This document shows, piece by piece, positions 35,427 through 43,628 of a stretch of DNA of 64,000 nucleotides. Numbering within the stretch: position 1 is the first letter of the stretch; each line of letters opens with the position of its first letter. A model generated the notes under the pieces. It was not told the origin of the DNA and made no database searches. It saw nothing but the letters and a program-made list of their open reading frames with translations. This DNA is from Chryseobacterium jejuense (GTDB taxonomy: Bacteria > Bacteroidota > Bacteroidia > Flavobacteriales > Weeksellaceae), in contig NZ_JAGIPR010000002.1 of assembly GCF_017877355.1 (NCBI RefSeq), positions 434,001 through 498,000 of the forward strand, read 5' to 3'. Made by a program: the position numbers and the translations under genes.

Positions 35427-35473
35427 CTTCGGCTCGGGGCGGCTTTGCCGCCCCGAGCCGAAGTATTTTTTTA
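35427..35473 (+). terminator. Very strong GC-rich hairpin after kbl
   Basis: Perfect 17-bp stem, CTTCGGCTCGGGGCGGC (35427-35443) and its complement (35447-35463), with a TTT loop and T-rich tail. About 80 percent GC in an AT-rich genome. It works as a rho-independent terminator for kbl by position. Confidence 0.8.
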
Positions 35474-35561
35474 TATAGCTGTACTATTGAATGACTTTTG
35501 ATCGGAATATTAGCTTTTCTCAATCAAAAGAAAATTATTTTTAAAAATTATATAATAAGCT

Positions 35562-35569
35562 TATCTTTG
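35562..35569 (+). promoter_or_regulatory. Candidate -7 box of hemJ
   Basis: TATCTTTG matches TAnnTTTG exactly and ends 17 nt before the hemJ ATG. No -33 TTG at standard spacing. Confidence 0.4.
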
Positions 35570-35586
35570 CTGTTAATTTTTTCTGA

Positions 35587-36138
35587 ATGCTTTATACAAT
35601 CATCAAAGCGCTGCACATCATTTTTATGGTAAGTTATTTTGCGGGAATTTTTTATCTCGTGAGAATCTTCGTTTACTATAAGGATACCGATGAATTTCCT
35701 GAAGAAAAAAAGAAAATTCTGAGGGAGCAGTATACATTTATGGCCAGAAGGCTATGGAATATTATCACCGTTCCTGCCGGAGTAATCATGGCAGTATGTG
35801 GATTGGTTATGATCTTTTTAAATCCGGGACTGATGAAAATGGGCTGGTTCCATTTAAAACTCACCTTCCTGATCGGACTTGCCATCTATCACTACTGGTG
35901 TTGGAAAAAAGTACTGAAGTTGAAGGCATTGAATGGAAATACATTAGAAACTGCTAATATTAAACTGAGACAGACCAATGAAATTGCTACATTCATTTTA
36001 TTCCTGGTGGTATTCACTGTAATCCTGAAATCGATGGCAATTGAGTATTGGTGGCAATTAATTGCAGGATTTTTCGTTCTTGTATTTCTGATTATGATGA
36101 CTGTAAAACTCGTTAATAAGAATAAAAAAAAGAAATAA
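35587..36138 (+). CDS. hemJ: Protoporphyrinogen IX oxidase HemJ (CopD family)
   Basis: 183-aa inner-membrane protein with four to five membrane segments. It matches the UPF0093/HemJ pattern: ALHIIFMVSYFAGIFYLVRIFVYY (seen in two parts, with H10 in the first helix), RLWNIITVPAGV and GWFHLKLTFLIGLAIYHYW. HemJ oxidises protoporphyrinogen IX to protoporphyrin IX, the penultimate step of haem synthesis. The Lys-rich tail is cytosolic. Followed after 64 nt by gldF, though no functional link is known. Confidence 0.82.
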   Translation: MLYTIIKALHIIFMVSYFAGIFYLVRIFVYYKDTDEFPEEKKKILREQYTFMARRLWNIITVPAGVIMAVCGLVMIFLNPGLMKMGWFHLKLTFLIGLAIYHYWCWKKVLKLKALNGNTLETANIKLRQTNEIATFILFLVVFTVILKSMAIEYWWQLIAGFFVLVFLIMMTVKLVNKNKKKK

Positions 36139-36202
36139 TTGTTTAAGTGAAAGAACAGGTGTGCTTTACATCTCTTTGCTTTTTACATTTTACTAAAAAA
36201 CT

Positions 36203-36931
36203 ATGATTGCAATTTTAAAGAAAGAACTTTGGAGTTACTTTGGAAACTGGAGTGCATGGGTAATCATTGCCGCTTTCAGTTTAATAGGGACTCTTTTCCT
36301 GTTCTTTTTCGACAACGATTCCAATATTTTTGAGATCGGGGCAGCCTCGCTGCAGAGCTATTTTGTGTTGGTTCCATGGCTTTTAATGTTCATTATCCCG
36401 GCACTTTCCATGAAAACTTTTGCTGAAGAACAACAAACAGGAACGCTGAACTGGTTATTTTCACAACCATTGAAAGTTTCAGAACTGATAGCGGGAAAAT
36501 TCCTATCTGTATGGATTGTTGGAGTCCTGTGCCTGATTCCTTCATTAATTTACCTTTATACTGTTTATGTACTCGGCGTTCCGGAGGGTAATATAGACCT
36601 TGGAATGACCTTTGGAAGTTATATTGGACTGATTATTTTAATTGCTGCCTTCTCAGGAATCGGGATTTTAGCTTCTTCATTATCACAGAATCAGATTATG
36701 GCTTATCTGTTGGGTGTTTTCATGTGCTTTATCATGTATTTTGGAATCGAACAGCTGGCAAGCTATAAACTTCTTGGTGGAGCAGATTTTATCCTTCAGA
36801 ATATTGGTTTTTACCAGCATTTCCTTGGGTTTACAAGAGGACTTATAGATCTGAAAGATGTTGCCTATTTTATTCTGGTCATCAGTGCGTCATTAGTATT
36901 GTCTAATCATTTTATTAACAAAAAGAAGTAG
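36203..36931 (+). CDS. gldF: Gliding-associated ABC transporter permease GldF
   Basis: 242-aa membrane protein with six segments, of the ABC-2 type found with GldG. Signatures include IAILKKELWSYFGNW at the N-terminus and MKTFAEEQQTGTLNWLFSQP. With GldG and the ATPase GldA (encoded elsewhere), it forms an ABC transporter first linked to Flavobacterium gliding, although its direct need in motility has been questioned. gldG starts 3 nt after its stop, clearly the same operon. Confidence 0.92.
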   Translation: MIAILKKELWSYFGNWSAWVIIAAFSLIGTLFLFFFDNDSNIFEIGAASLQSYFVLVPWLLMFIIPALSMKTFAEEQQTGTLNWLFSQPLKVSELIAGKFLSVWIVGVLCLIPSLIYLYTVYVLGVPEGNIDLGMTFGSYIGLIILIAAFSGIGILASSLSQNQIMAYLLGVFMCFIMYFGIEQLASYKLLGGADFILQNIGFYQHFLGFTRGLIDLKDVAYFILVISASLVLSNHFINKKK

Positions 36932-36934
36932 ATT

Positions 36935-38605
36935 ATGAAGAAGATCAATGCTAAATCTCCGTTGGGAATTTTCTTAATTGCAATTATCCCTCTGGTTATT
37001 ATTCTTACTTATTCAGGAATAAGACTCGACTTAACAAAAGAAAAAAGATATACCCTTTCTGAAAGTACCATTAAAGTATTGGAATCTGTGAAGAAGCCTT
37101 TAACGGTAGAAGTTTACCTTGAAGGTGATTTCCCGGCAAGCTTTAAACAGCTTCAGGGAGAAACGAAATTCATGTTGGAAGAGTTCAGAAAGATTAATCC
37201 AAAAATCGATTTCAAATTTATCGATCCTATTAAAACAAAGATGTCTCAGGATACTTTGATGGCAATGGGAATGCAACCCTCAATTCTTCCAGACGTAAAA
37301 GATGGAAAAATTTCACAAATCACGCTTTTTCCGTATGCTGTTATAAAATATGACAATGACGGAGTTTCTATTCCGTTGGTTGTACAGCAAGCAGGGATTG
37401 ATGCAGATCAACAGTTAACCCGTTCTATTGAAGGTCTTGAATATAACCTGGTTTCAAACATTAAGAATATTGCTACTAATAAAAGGAAGAAAGTAGGGGT
37501 TCTGGTTAATCAGGATGAACTAAGTCCGGATGAATTCCAGGGATTCATGCAGCTTGCTATGGAAAATTATGATGCAGGGCCTATTATTCCTAAAAATCAG
37601 ACTGAGCTTAGCGTAGCGGATATTCCATTATTAAAGCAAATGAGTGCTCTGGTGATTGCAAAACCAAGAAAAGCTTTTACAGACAATGAAAAGGTAATTC
37701 TTGACCAATATATCATGAACGGTGGGAAAACGCTCTGGATGATTGATGCGGTAAATGCCGAAATGGATACGCTGACGAGATCTAAAAAAGTAATGCCTTT
37801 CCCGGTGGATATCAATATGACTGATTTCTTCTTCAACTATGGATTAAGAATCAATAATGCGTTGGTAAAAGATGTGAAGAAATTTGCTTTATTAAGACTG
37901 GTAACAGGAGAGGTAAGTGGAAATCCGCAGTATACAAGTTTACCATGGCCTTATTATCCTCTTGGAATTGCTGAAAATAATAACCCGATCACCAGAAATA
38001 TCAACCCTGTAAAATTCGAGTTCCCAACTTCTATTGATACATTGGGTGGAAGAAAGAATATTAAAACAAAAGTTCTTTTTGAATCAAGCGAAAGAACACT
38101 GTTGAAACAGGTGCCGAATTATGTTGATTTGAAAGAAATTGCCACTGTAGACAGTCTTGGACAAATGGAAAAACCAAGCACTCCGAAAATCTTTGCAGTA
38201 GCAGTAGAAGGAAAATTTAACTCTGCATACGCTTCAAGGATTGAAAGGAAATCTTATCCCGGCTTTAAAGCAGCAAGTCCTGAAAATAAAATGATCGTAA
38301 TTGCAGACGGCGATATAGGACGAAATAAAATAATTAAAGGAAAACCACTTCCATTAGGAGTAGACATGCTGACGAACGAACAGTTCGGAAATGAGCAGTT
38401 CCTGAGAAACGCCTTAGATTATCTGCTGGATGACAGCAATCTGATGGAGCTGAGAAACAGAAATATCGAAGAAAGACTTCTGGACAGACGAAGAATAGAA
38501 GAAGAGAAAACCAACTGGCAATGGCTGAATTTATTACTTCCATTAGCTATTATTGGCCTTATCGGAGGATTGTTCTTCTGGCTGAGAAAGAAGAAATTTG
38601 GATAA
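36935..38605 (+). CDS. gldG: Gliding-associated ABC transporter substrate-binding protein GldG
   Basis: 556 aa with a membrane segment at about 10-28 and a second near the C-terminus (LLLPLAIIGLIGGLFFWL), enclosing a large periplasmic domain of the ABC-type uncharacterised/GldG family (RLDLTKEKRYTLSESTIK and the AVNAEMDTL region). It partners with GldF. Full length, closely spaced with gldF, and followed by a terminator. Many Chryseobacterium relatives do not visibly glide, so the transporter probably has another role too. Confidence 0.92.
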   Translation: MKKINAKSPLGIFLIAIIPLVIILTYSGIRLDLTKEKRYTLSESTIKVLESVKKPLTVEVYLEGDFPASFKQLQGETKFMLEEFRKINPKIDFKFIDPIKTKMSQDTLMAMGMQPSILPDVKDGKISQITLFPYAVIKYDNDGVSIPLVVQQAGIDADQQLTRSIEGLEYNLVSNIKNIATNKRKKVGVLVNQDELSPDEFQGFMQLAMENYDAGPIIPKNQTELSVADIPLLKQMSALVIAKPRKAFTDNEKVILDQYIMNGGKTLWMIDAVNAEMDTLTRSKKVMPFPVDINMTDFFFNYGLRINNALVKDVKKFALLRLVTGEVSGNPQYTSLPWPYYPLGIAENNNPITRNINPVKFEFPTSIDTLGGRKNIKTKVLFESSERTLLKQVPNYVDLKEIATVDSLGQMEKPSTPKIFAVAVEGKFNSAYASRIERKSYPGFKAASPENKMIVIADGDIGRNKIIKGKPLPLGVDMLTNEQFGNEQFLRNALDYLLDDSNLMELRNRNIEERLLDRRRIEEEKTNWQWLNLLLPLAIIGLIGGLFFWLRKKKFG

Positions 38606-38608
38606 CAT

Positions 38609-38640
38609 AAAAGAGAAGCTGTGAGGCTTCTCTTTTTTAT
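38609..38640 (+). terminator. Rho-independent terminator of gldFG
   Basis: 11-bp stem AAAAGAGAAGC (38609-38619) / GCTTCTCTTTT (38626-38636) with T-run, directly after the gldG stop. Confidence 0.85.
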
Positions 38641-38787
38641 TTAGGGTTTTATTTTTACAATTTTATTATCTCTGATAATGACAATTTCACTATTACTTTT
38701 TCTCTTGAAATCAAGCATCTTTTCATAAGCTTTTTCAAGTCCTTCTAAAATTTTTATTTTTCTTTCAGCTCTATCTTGTTTTGTCAT
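38641..38787 (-). CDS. Small basic protein next to broken zeta toxin
   Basis: 48 aa from the ATG at 38787 (MTKQDRAERKIKILEGLEKA ... KIVKIKP). Charged, helical in the first half and beta-like at the end (EIVIIRDNKIVKI). The start lies inside the 3' end of the zeta-toxin remnant (stop at 38771), so the two overlap by 17 nt as in a coupled operon. It may be the cognate small partner or antitoxin; this is inference from position only. Confidence 0.55.
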   Translation of the reverse strand: MTKQDRAERKIKILEGLEKAYEKMLDFKRKSNSEIVIIRDNKIVKIKP

Positions 38788-39253
38788 AATAATTTTTTAT
38801 TTCATTGAATTTTTCATTGTAGTAAATAACAATGTCTTCATTTATATTCTTCTCAGCAATGAGAATAGGATTACATCTTCAGGAATATTATGTCCACCTT
38901 CTTTAACTCTGCTTTTTACTCGTTCCTTTGCTAGCTCAATATTTTTTAGCCAAAAAAATAAAAGAGTAGTATTATAACCTTCTTTTTTAGCTGCTAAAAC
39001 TTTCTGCTTATATATTCTGGTAGCTAATGTTGTTTCAAAAGCAAAATTCTAGAAGCTCATCAACTCGAGAAAGCATAATTCTGCCAGCTTCAAAAGCAAC
39101 TTTTTCAGGCTGGAAAGGTGATAACCCTCTTGCAATTTCATCTGCATTAACAAATTCTTTACAATCTAGAATTTCAGGTAGAATGGTAAACGATGCTGTT
39201 GTTTTTCCAGCTCCATTACACCCTGAAATTATGTAAAGATTTTTTTCTTTCAT
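38771..39253 (-). pseudogene. Zeta-toxin family kinase, decayed
   Basis: The intact start from ATG 39253 gives a P-loop kinase N-terminus (LYIISGCNGAGKTTASFTIL, NADEIARGLSPF) but stops after about 72 codons. A shifted frame resumes with FAFETTLATRIYKQKVLAAK and then KERVKSRVKEGGHNIPEDVI. After a second break, another frame reads LIAEKNINEDIVIYYNEKF and ends at 38771. So there are at least two lesions, and the middle part expected of zeta toxins is missing. No active kinase is likely. Confidence 0.75.
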
Positions 39254-39295
39254 CAATACAAATTTAGGACTTATTTTTAATTTTCATTATTAATA

Positions 39296-40552
39296 TTACT
39301 GTTCATTATTTTTCTTACTTAAATTTAGTTGATATTTCTCCAACACATTCCATATCCCATAAAAAGCATCATTTCCTTTCTTATCCGAAAAATTAGTATT
39401 GAAAATCATGATTCTTCCCAGACTATTTTTAGGATCAAAAAACATCATCGACATGACTCCCGGATCTCCACCCGTATGACCAATATAACCCGTATAGCCA
39501 AATCCCATGAATATTCCTACATTATAAGATTCACTATAAGGATTTTGAGTATTTCTTTCGGTAAAGTTAGCATCAGAAAGTTGTGGCTTGAAATATTCCT
39601 GATAGCTTTTTCGGCTCAGAATTGTTCCTTTTCCATTATATCCTTTGATTAATTCAGTTAAATACTTACTTAAATCAGTAATGCTGGTGATAAAGCCACC
39701 ATCAGGATAGGTTGCAGAAAAGTAATAAGGTAAAACTGTTTTAGGATTTTCGTAAAGTTTGGAGAATTTCGAAAATTGAATCTCTTCAAAATTCCAGCCC
39801 GAATTGTTCATTTGTAAAGGTTTCAGAATATATTGTTTGGTAAATGAACTGAACTCCTGACCGGTTGCCTGTTCAACAATAAAAGCAGCCAGTGCAGTCC
39901 CTACATTGGAGTATTCATAGATTTCTCCCGGTTTATGGGTAGAAAAACTGTTTGTATTCCATTTTCCATGTTCGGACAATACATTTTCTAAAAAAGTGGA
40001 CATAGCAAAGGCAGAATCAGAAGGATTAAATAGCTGTTCATTATTAAAATTGAGTTTTTCCCCCTCCAGATTTTGATTAGATTTTAAGAAATAGTTTTTA
40101 GATAAATAAAATTCATTGTCTAGAATAGAAGAGGTATGAGTAGCCAGCTGACGAATGGTTATGGGTGTCTGTGGGAATTGAGGATTGATAATTTTAAATG
40201 GTACATATTTTTGAACAGGATCATCCAAATTAAGTTTTCCTAATTCCTGAGCTTTCAAAAGAGCAATTCCAACCAATGTTTTAGAAACAGAAGCAATATT
40301 TTGAATCGTATTTACGGTGTAGGCTTTCTTTTCTTCTGCATCCGCAAAGCCAAATCCTTTCTGATAAAGTATTGATTGGTCATTAACAATAGAGACAGAA
40401 AAGCCATTGAAATTCCCTCGTTGATATATTTTATTGATTTCCAGGTCTAAAGAGTCACTGGTCCTATGAGAAGCAGTAGGTGAATTGGTTTTCATGAACT
40501 GACATGAAATCAACAATAGAGAAGTCATAAACAAGATGAAACTTTTTCTCAT
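39296..40552 (-). CDS. Beta-lactamase-family serine hydrolase, lipoprotein
   Basis: 418 aa with lipobox (LLLISC, C17). Class C beta-lactamase/penicillin-binding fold: catalytic SxxK in ASVSKTLVGIAL, YxN in EYSNVGTALAAFI, and HTGG in IGHTGGDPGVMSM, which replaces the KTG box. Proteins of this group are usually esterases or D-amino-acid peptidases rather than resistance enzymes. Predicted in the periplasm, membrane attached. It is a single-gene unit. Confidence 0.87.
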   Translation of the reverse strand: MRKSFILFMTSLLLISCQFMKTNSPTASHRTSDSLDLEINKIYQRGNFNGFSVSIVNDQSILYQKGFGFADAEEKKAYTVNTIQNIASVSKTLVGIALLKAQELGKLNLDDPVQKYVPFKIINPQFPQTPITIRQLATHTSSILDNEFYLSKNYFLKSNQNLEGEKLNFNNEQLFNPSDSAFAMSTFLENVLSEHGKWNTNSFSTHKPGEIYEYSNVGTALAAFIVEQATGQEFSSFTKQYILKPLQMNNSGWNFEEIQFSKFSKLYENPKTVLPYYFSATYPDGGFITSITDLSKYLTELIKGYNGKGTILSRKSYQEYFKPQLSDANFTERNTQNPYSESYNVGIFMGFGYTGYIGHTGGDPGVMSMMFFDPKNSLGRIMIFNTNFSDKKGNDAFYGIWNVLEKYQLNLSKKNNEQ

Positions 40553-40850
40553 AAGCTTTTAATAATAAGACATTTGAGTATGGTATTTTATTACAATATG
40601 ATTAAAGAATAATGAGAGAAGTTAAGAAATTATCGATATTCAACAACAAAAGTTTTTCAAACATACCAACTTTAGTTCATTGAAGAAAGCTCAAATTATT
40701 GTATGAAAAAACTCACCAAAGATGAATATCTATTATTTTCATAAAACTTTTGGGACTTTTGTGGTTTTTTTTAGTAATGAAGATAAAAAAAGAGAAACTC
40801 TACTGCTTCTCTTTTATTTTTTATTCTTCTAAGTTTTACTTCTCGGGTTA
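40553..40850. other. Intergenic region without genes
   Basis: 298 bp of AT-rich DNA between two minus-strand genes. Apart from the terminator at 40785-40825 I see no gene, repeat or clear promoter box. Confidence 0.5.
40785..40825 (-). terminator. Terminator of the DUF2314-ankyrin gene
   Basis: 9-bp stem AAAAGAGAA (40787-40795) / TTCTCTTTT (40807-40815) followed by a T-run on the minus strand, 26 nt beyond the gene end. Confidence 0.7.
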
Positions 40851-41669
40851 TTAATGATTTTCCAATACAGGAATAAGATGTTCCCAATTCAGCTGTTTGG
40901 CATAATCCAGTGCTGTTTTTCCGGCTTTAGATTGGATGTTTTTATCAGCGCCAGCTTCCAGTGCAGCCTTTACGGTAGTTAAATTTCCGGCAATGGTTTC
41001 TCTGTGAAGAAGGGTTTGCCCGTTGTCGTCAATTTGTTTGATTTCATCCGGATATTCCTGTAAGAATTTAGTGAAATCGTCTTTCATATTTCTGCTCATA
41101 GGATGCTCAATAAGGTTTTCAGGTTCTTCTTTCTGTTTATTCACAACTAGAATATCATTGAAATCTCCGAAATCCAGCTGCCAGGCATTATCGTGATCCT
41201 TTCTTTCCGAAGCAGACATATCTGAACGCATTTTTTGAATGGTAAATCCACCATAAGACTTCGGAAGCGGATCAGCTGATGAAGAGAATAATTTTGAAAG
41301 GCCCTTAGGCTTCTGTACACTGGGAGTGATAGCAAAAAGCCAGTCGCTGATTTCAGTAAGGGGAATATCAATAAAATCTCCAACCTGAACATTTCTTAGT
41401 GTATTGGGTTCGTTAATTAAACATCCGGTTACACGGTCACCATCAAAACCAATATCATTAATCCACATGTGCTCAATATTGGGTTCTCCTGTTTCCGTTT
41501 CTTCTGAAAACATTGCTTTTACGCATGAAACATCAAGTCCCGGAATAATTCTTCTGTATTCCCAGGATTGCTCACGCCAAAAATATTTAAAAGTTTCCTG
41601 TGCTTTTTTGTAGGCCTCTATCATTTGCGGGTCACTTCCGTCTGCCCAAAAAATAGGATTGTCTTCCAT
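40851..41669 (-). CDS. DUF2314 domain protein with C-terminal ankyrin repeats
   Basis: 272 aa, cytosolic. The N-terminal DUF2314-type region (about 25-110: VSCVKAMF, EHMWINDIGFDGDRVTGCLI, VGDFIDIPLTEISDW) is followed by a linker and two ankyrin repeats near the C-terminus (NGQTLLHRETIAGNLTTVKA, then AGADKNIQSKAGKTALDYAK). DUF2314 proteins often accompany toxin-immunity clusters, but no toxin is seen here. Encoded 36 nt after the 41706 gene and probably cotranscribed. Confidence 0.8.
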   Translation of the reverse strand: MEDNPIFWADGSDPQMIEAYKKAQETFKYFWREQSWEYRRIIPGLDVSCVKAMFSEETETGEPNIEHMWINDIGFDGDRVTGCLINEPNTLRNVQVGDFIDIPLTEISDWLFAITPSVQKPKGLSKLFSSSADPLPKSYGGFTIQKMRSDMSASERKDHDNAWQLDFGDFNDILVVNKQKEEPENLIEHPMSRNMKDDFTKFLQEYPDEIKQIDDNGQTLLHRETIAGNLTTVKAALEAGADKNIQSKAGKTALDYAKQLNWEHLIPVLENH

Positions 41670-41705
41670 ATAAAAATAAATTGTGGTTGTTTGATGTATT
41701 AAAAA

Positions 41706-42344
41706 TTAATTCTTGTAAGCCTCTTTCGGAAGCAATGCTGCCGTTTTGTAATAGCTGATATCCACCGGACATTTTTCCTGAAGCTCATGAAAAGTTTCAT
41801 AATCATAATGAGCCCAGTTCTGTTCATTATCAGGATCTGAAGTTTTATCAACCGCCAATTCAAGCGTTCCGTCTTCTTCATAGCTGCATTCTAGAGCGGC
41901 ATACTTTTCTCCGTTTTTATCCATAGTATACCAGCATTTTACAGTTCTTTCAAGCTGTGGCTCGTGAGTTTCGTTGTCAATAACCTGTGAACATATAAAA
42001 TTTTCAGGATCATCCGTTTTAAAAACAGTTTTGGATATCAAAGGAAGATCGTCTACAGACAGCGAATACAGTTTATTGGTAGTAACAATGAATCCGTCGG
42101 CAATTTCCTTTTTTTCGATGTCAAAAAAATCAGATTTTTCTTTCAGGTATTCCAGAACTTCATCCTCATTGTCTCCTTCGTGTAAGAAATAGTTGATGTT
42201 GTATATACTTTCTTCGTTGATGAATTCAATCTCTTTCAGTATATCAGAATCACTTTCGTAATAATACAGATGATATTCATCTAGCTTTGTAGCTTTGCTT
42301 TTGGAGATGACTTCTCCAAAAATGTTTTTGTACACTTTTCTCAT
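41706..42344 (-). CDS. Hypothetical cytosolic protein
   Basis: 212 aa, very acidic, with no signal or membrane segment. It starts MRKVYKNIFGEVISKSK and has two similar-looking alpha/beta parts (for example EYHLYYYESD and KLYSLSVDD). I do not recognise a family. It is upstream of the DUF2314-ankyrin gene on the same strand, 36 nt apart. Acidic small proteins beside DUF2314 genes are often immunity-type proteins; this is only a suggestion. Confidence 0.65.
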   Translation of the reverse strand: MRKVYKNIFGEVISKSKATKLDEYHLYYYESDSDILKEIEFINEESIYNINYFLHEGDNEDEVLEYLKEKSDFFDIEKKEIADGFIVTTNKLYSLSVDDLPLISKTVFKTDDPENFICSQVIDNETHEPQLERTVKCWYTMDKNGEKYAALECSYEEDGTLELAVDKTSDPDNEQNWAHYDYETFHELQEKCPVDISYYKTAALLPKEAYKN

Positions 42345-42452
42345 TGTTAATCATGTTTAGTTTCATCTATTAGTTTAAGTGGTATAGAGCAAAGATAGTT
42401 TTCTTTTTTATCTTAACCTAAAGTGTAAAACGGTATTTATTTCGTAATTATT

Positions 42453-42881
42453 TCAGATGTCCTTTATAAAATCCTCATATTCGTAATAAAATCTCTCAAA
42501 CCCATCCATTTTTTCAACGAAGAATTCAAAAATTTCCTGCCAAGTATTTCTATTGAAAATTGAAACCCCGTGTTTTTCCACCCAAATCCGACTGATGACC
42601 TTTCCGTTTTCCAGCGTAAAATATTCGTCTTTCTGAAAATCTCCTATAAAATCTTTTAAAATGTCTTCCAAAGACCATATTTTTTCATAATAAGCATTAC
42701 GGAAAATCTCATCTTTCATTTCTATATCAAGAGAAACCTCTACTTTTTTATTGTCTGCAGAGAATTTAAATGCCATATCCTTGACCTTTGTGTCATACAG
42801 GATCCATTTTCTTGGAAAGGATTTTCCAAAAGCTGTCCAAAATTCCTTTTTGAGTTGTTGTGCTTCTTGTTTACTGAACAT
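42453..42881 (-). CDS. DUF4268 family protein
   Basis: 142 aa from the ATG at 42881 (MFSKQEAQQLKKEFWTAFGK); the frame is open further upstream but family homology begins here. The whole protein fits the DUF4268 pattern (KWILYDTKVKDM, VSLDIEMKDEIFRNAYYEK, FERFYYEYEDFIKDI). Function unknown; related domains occur in restriction/nuclease-associated proteins. Divergent from the Rrf2 regulator gene. Confidence 0.82.
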   Translation of the reverse strand: MFSKQEAQQLKKEFWTAFGKSFPRKWILYDTKVKDMAFKFSADNKKVEVSLDIEMKDEIFRNAYYEKIWSLEDILKDFIGDFQKDEYFTLENGKVISRIWVEKHGVSIFNRNTWQEIFEFFVEKMDGFERFYYEYEDFIKDI

Positions 42882-43021
42882 AGGGCAAACATAACGATTT
42901 AATAGGAAAAAGGCAAAACTATGAAGGAACAAAAAGCTAAAAAACAAAGCTATTTATGAGCCCTTTTGTAATTTTGTCTTTTAACTTAAACATATTAAAC
43001 AATTTTCTTATTTTTGCTGTA

Positions 43022-43429
43022 ATGCTATCAAAAAAATCTCAATATGCGTTTAAGGCACTTTCATATCTTGTAGAAAAAAGAAATGAAGGTCCGGTTCTTA
43101 TTTCCGAAATTGCGGAACACAAAAAGATACCTTTAAAGTTTTTAGAAAATATCCTGCTTGAACTGAAGAAAGCAGAGATCCTTGACAGTAAAAAAGGAAA
43201 AGGAGGCGGATACTTCTTGAAGGAAAATCCTGAAAATGTGAAGTTAGCTAAAATTATACGCCTTGTGAATGGTCCTATTGCCATGCTTCCCTGTGTGAGT
43301 CTGAACTTTTATGAAAAATGTGAAGACTGCAACGAAGATCACTGTGGTTTGCATGATGTATTGATAGAGGTTCGGGACGCTTCACTGAATATTCTTGAGA
43401 AGAAAACTTTAATGGATCTGGTCGACTGA
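43022..43429 (+). CDS. Rrf2 family transcription regulator
   Basis: 135 aa from the ATG at 43022 (MLSKKSQYAFKALSYL). Winged-helix N-terminus (ISEIAEHKKIPLKFLENILLEL, KGKGGGYFL) and a C-terminal cysteine cluster (LPCVSLNFYEKCEDCNEDHC) that could bind an Fe-S cluster as in IscR/NsrR. Its neighbour is a TauE exporter preceded by a palindromic box, so a role in sulfur or Fe-S control is plausible. Upstream TAATTTTG (42969-42976) could serve as its -7 box. Confidence 0.88.
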   Translation: MLSKKSQYAFKALSYLVEKRNEGPVLISEIAEHKKIPLKFLENILLELKKAEILDSKKGKGGGYFLKENPENVKLAKIIRLVNGPIAMLPCVSLNFYEKCEDCNEDHCGLHDVLIEVRDASLNILEKKTLMDLVD

Positions 43430-43455
43430 CCTGATCCTTTTTTTTGAAATATTAG

Positions 43456-43495
43456 TCTACTTATTTTGTAGGATAATATTTTTATTGGATATTTG
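43456..43495 (+). promoter_or_regulatory. Promoter with CTAC-N7-GTAG operator before the TauE gene
   Basis: TTTTG (43464-43468) and GATATTTG (43488-43495) form a flavobacterial -33/-7 pair with exactly 19-nt spacing. Overlapping the -33 is CTAC-TTATTTT-GTAG (43457-43471), an inverted repeat. It is a good candidate site for the Rrf2 regulator encoded just upstream. Confidence 0.55.
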
Positions 43496-43517
43496 CATGA
43501 CTTCAAAAGAATAAATT

Positions 43518-43628
43518 ATGATTCCAAAAGAAGATGCAGAAATGATGAGCCCCAACTGGAAAGGAGAGATGTTGAATGACGATTTGAATGTAAAGAAAAA
43601 CAAACTTACAATTTTAGAGCTATGGTGA
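43518..43628 (+). CDS. Small ORF (36 aa) overlapping the TauE start
   Basis: MIPKEDAEMMSPNWKG, ending KLTILELW. It begins about 22 nt after the promoter -7 box. Its stop overlaps the ATG of the TauE gene by 7 nt, a layout expected for translational coupling. No membrane or signal segment. I do not recognise it; it could be a leader peptide, a small subunit or the remnant of a longer gene. Confidence 0.4.
   Translation: MIPKEDAEMMSPNWKGEMLNDDLNVKKNKLTILELW

Noticed and set aside
39035..39253. The 72-codon zeta-toxin frame as a complete small gene
   Set aside because: Clear zeta-toxin sequence continues in other frames downstream, so this is the first part of a broken gene.
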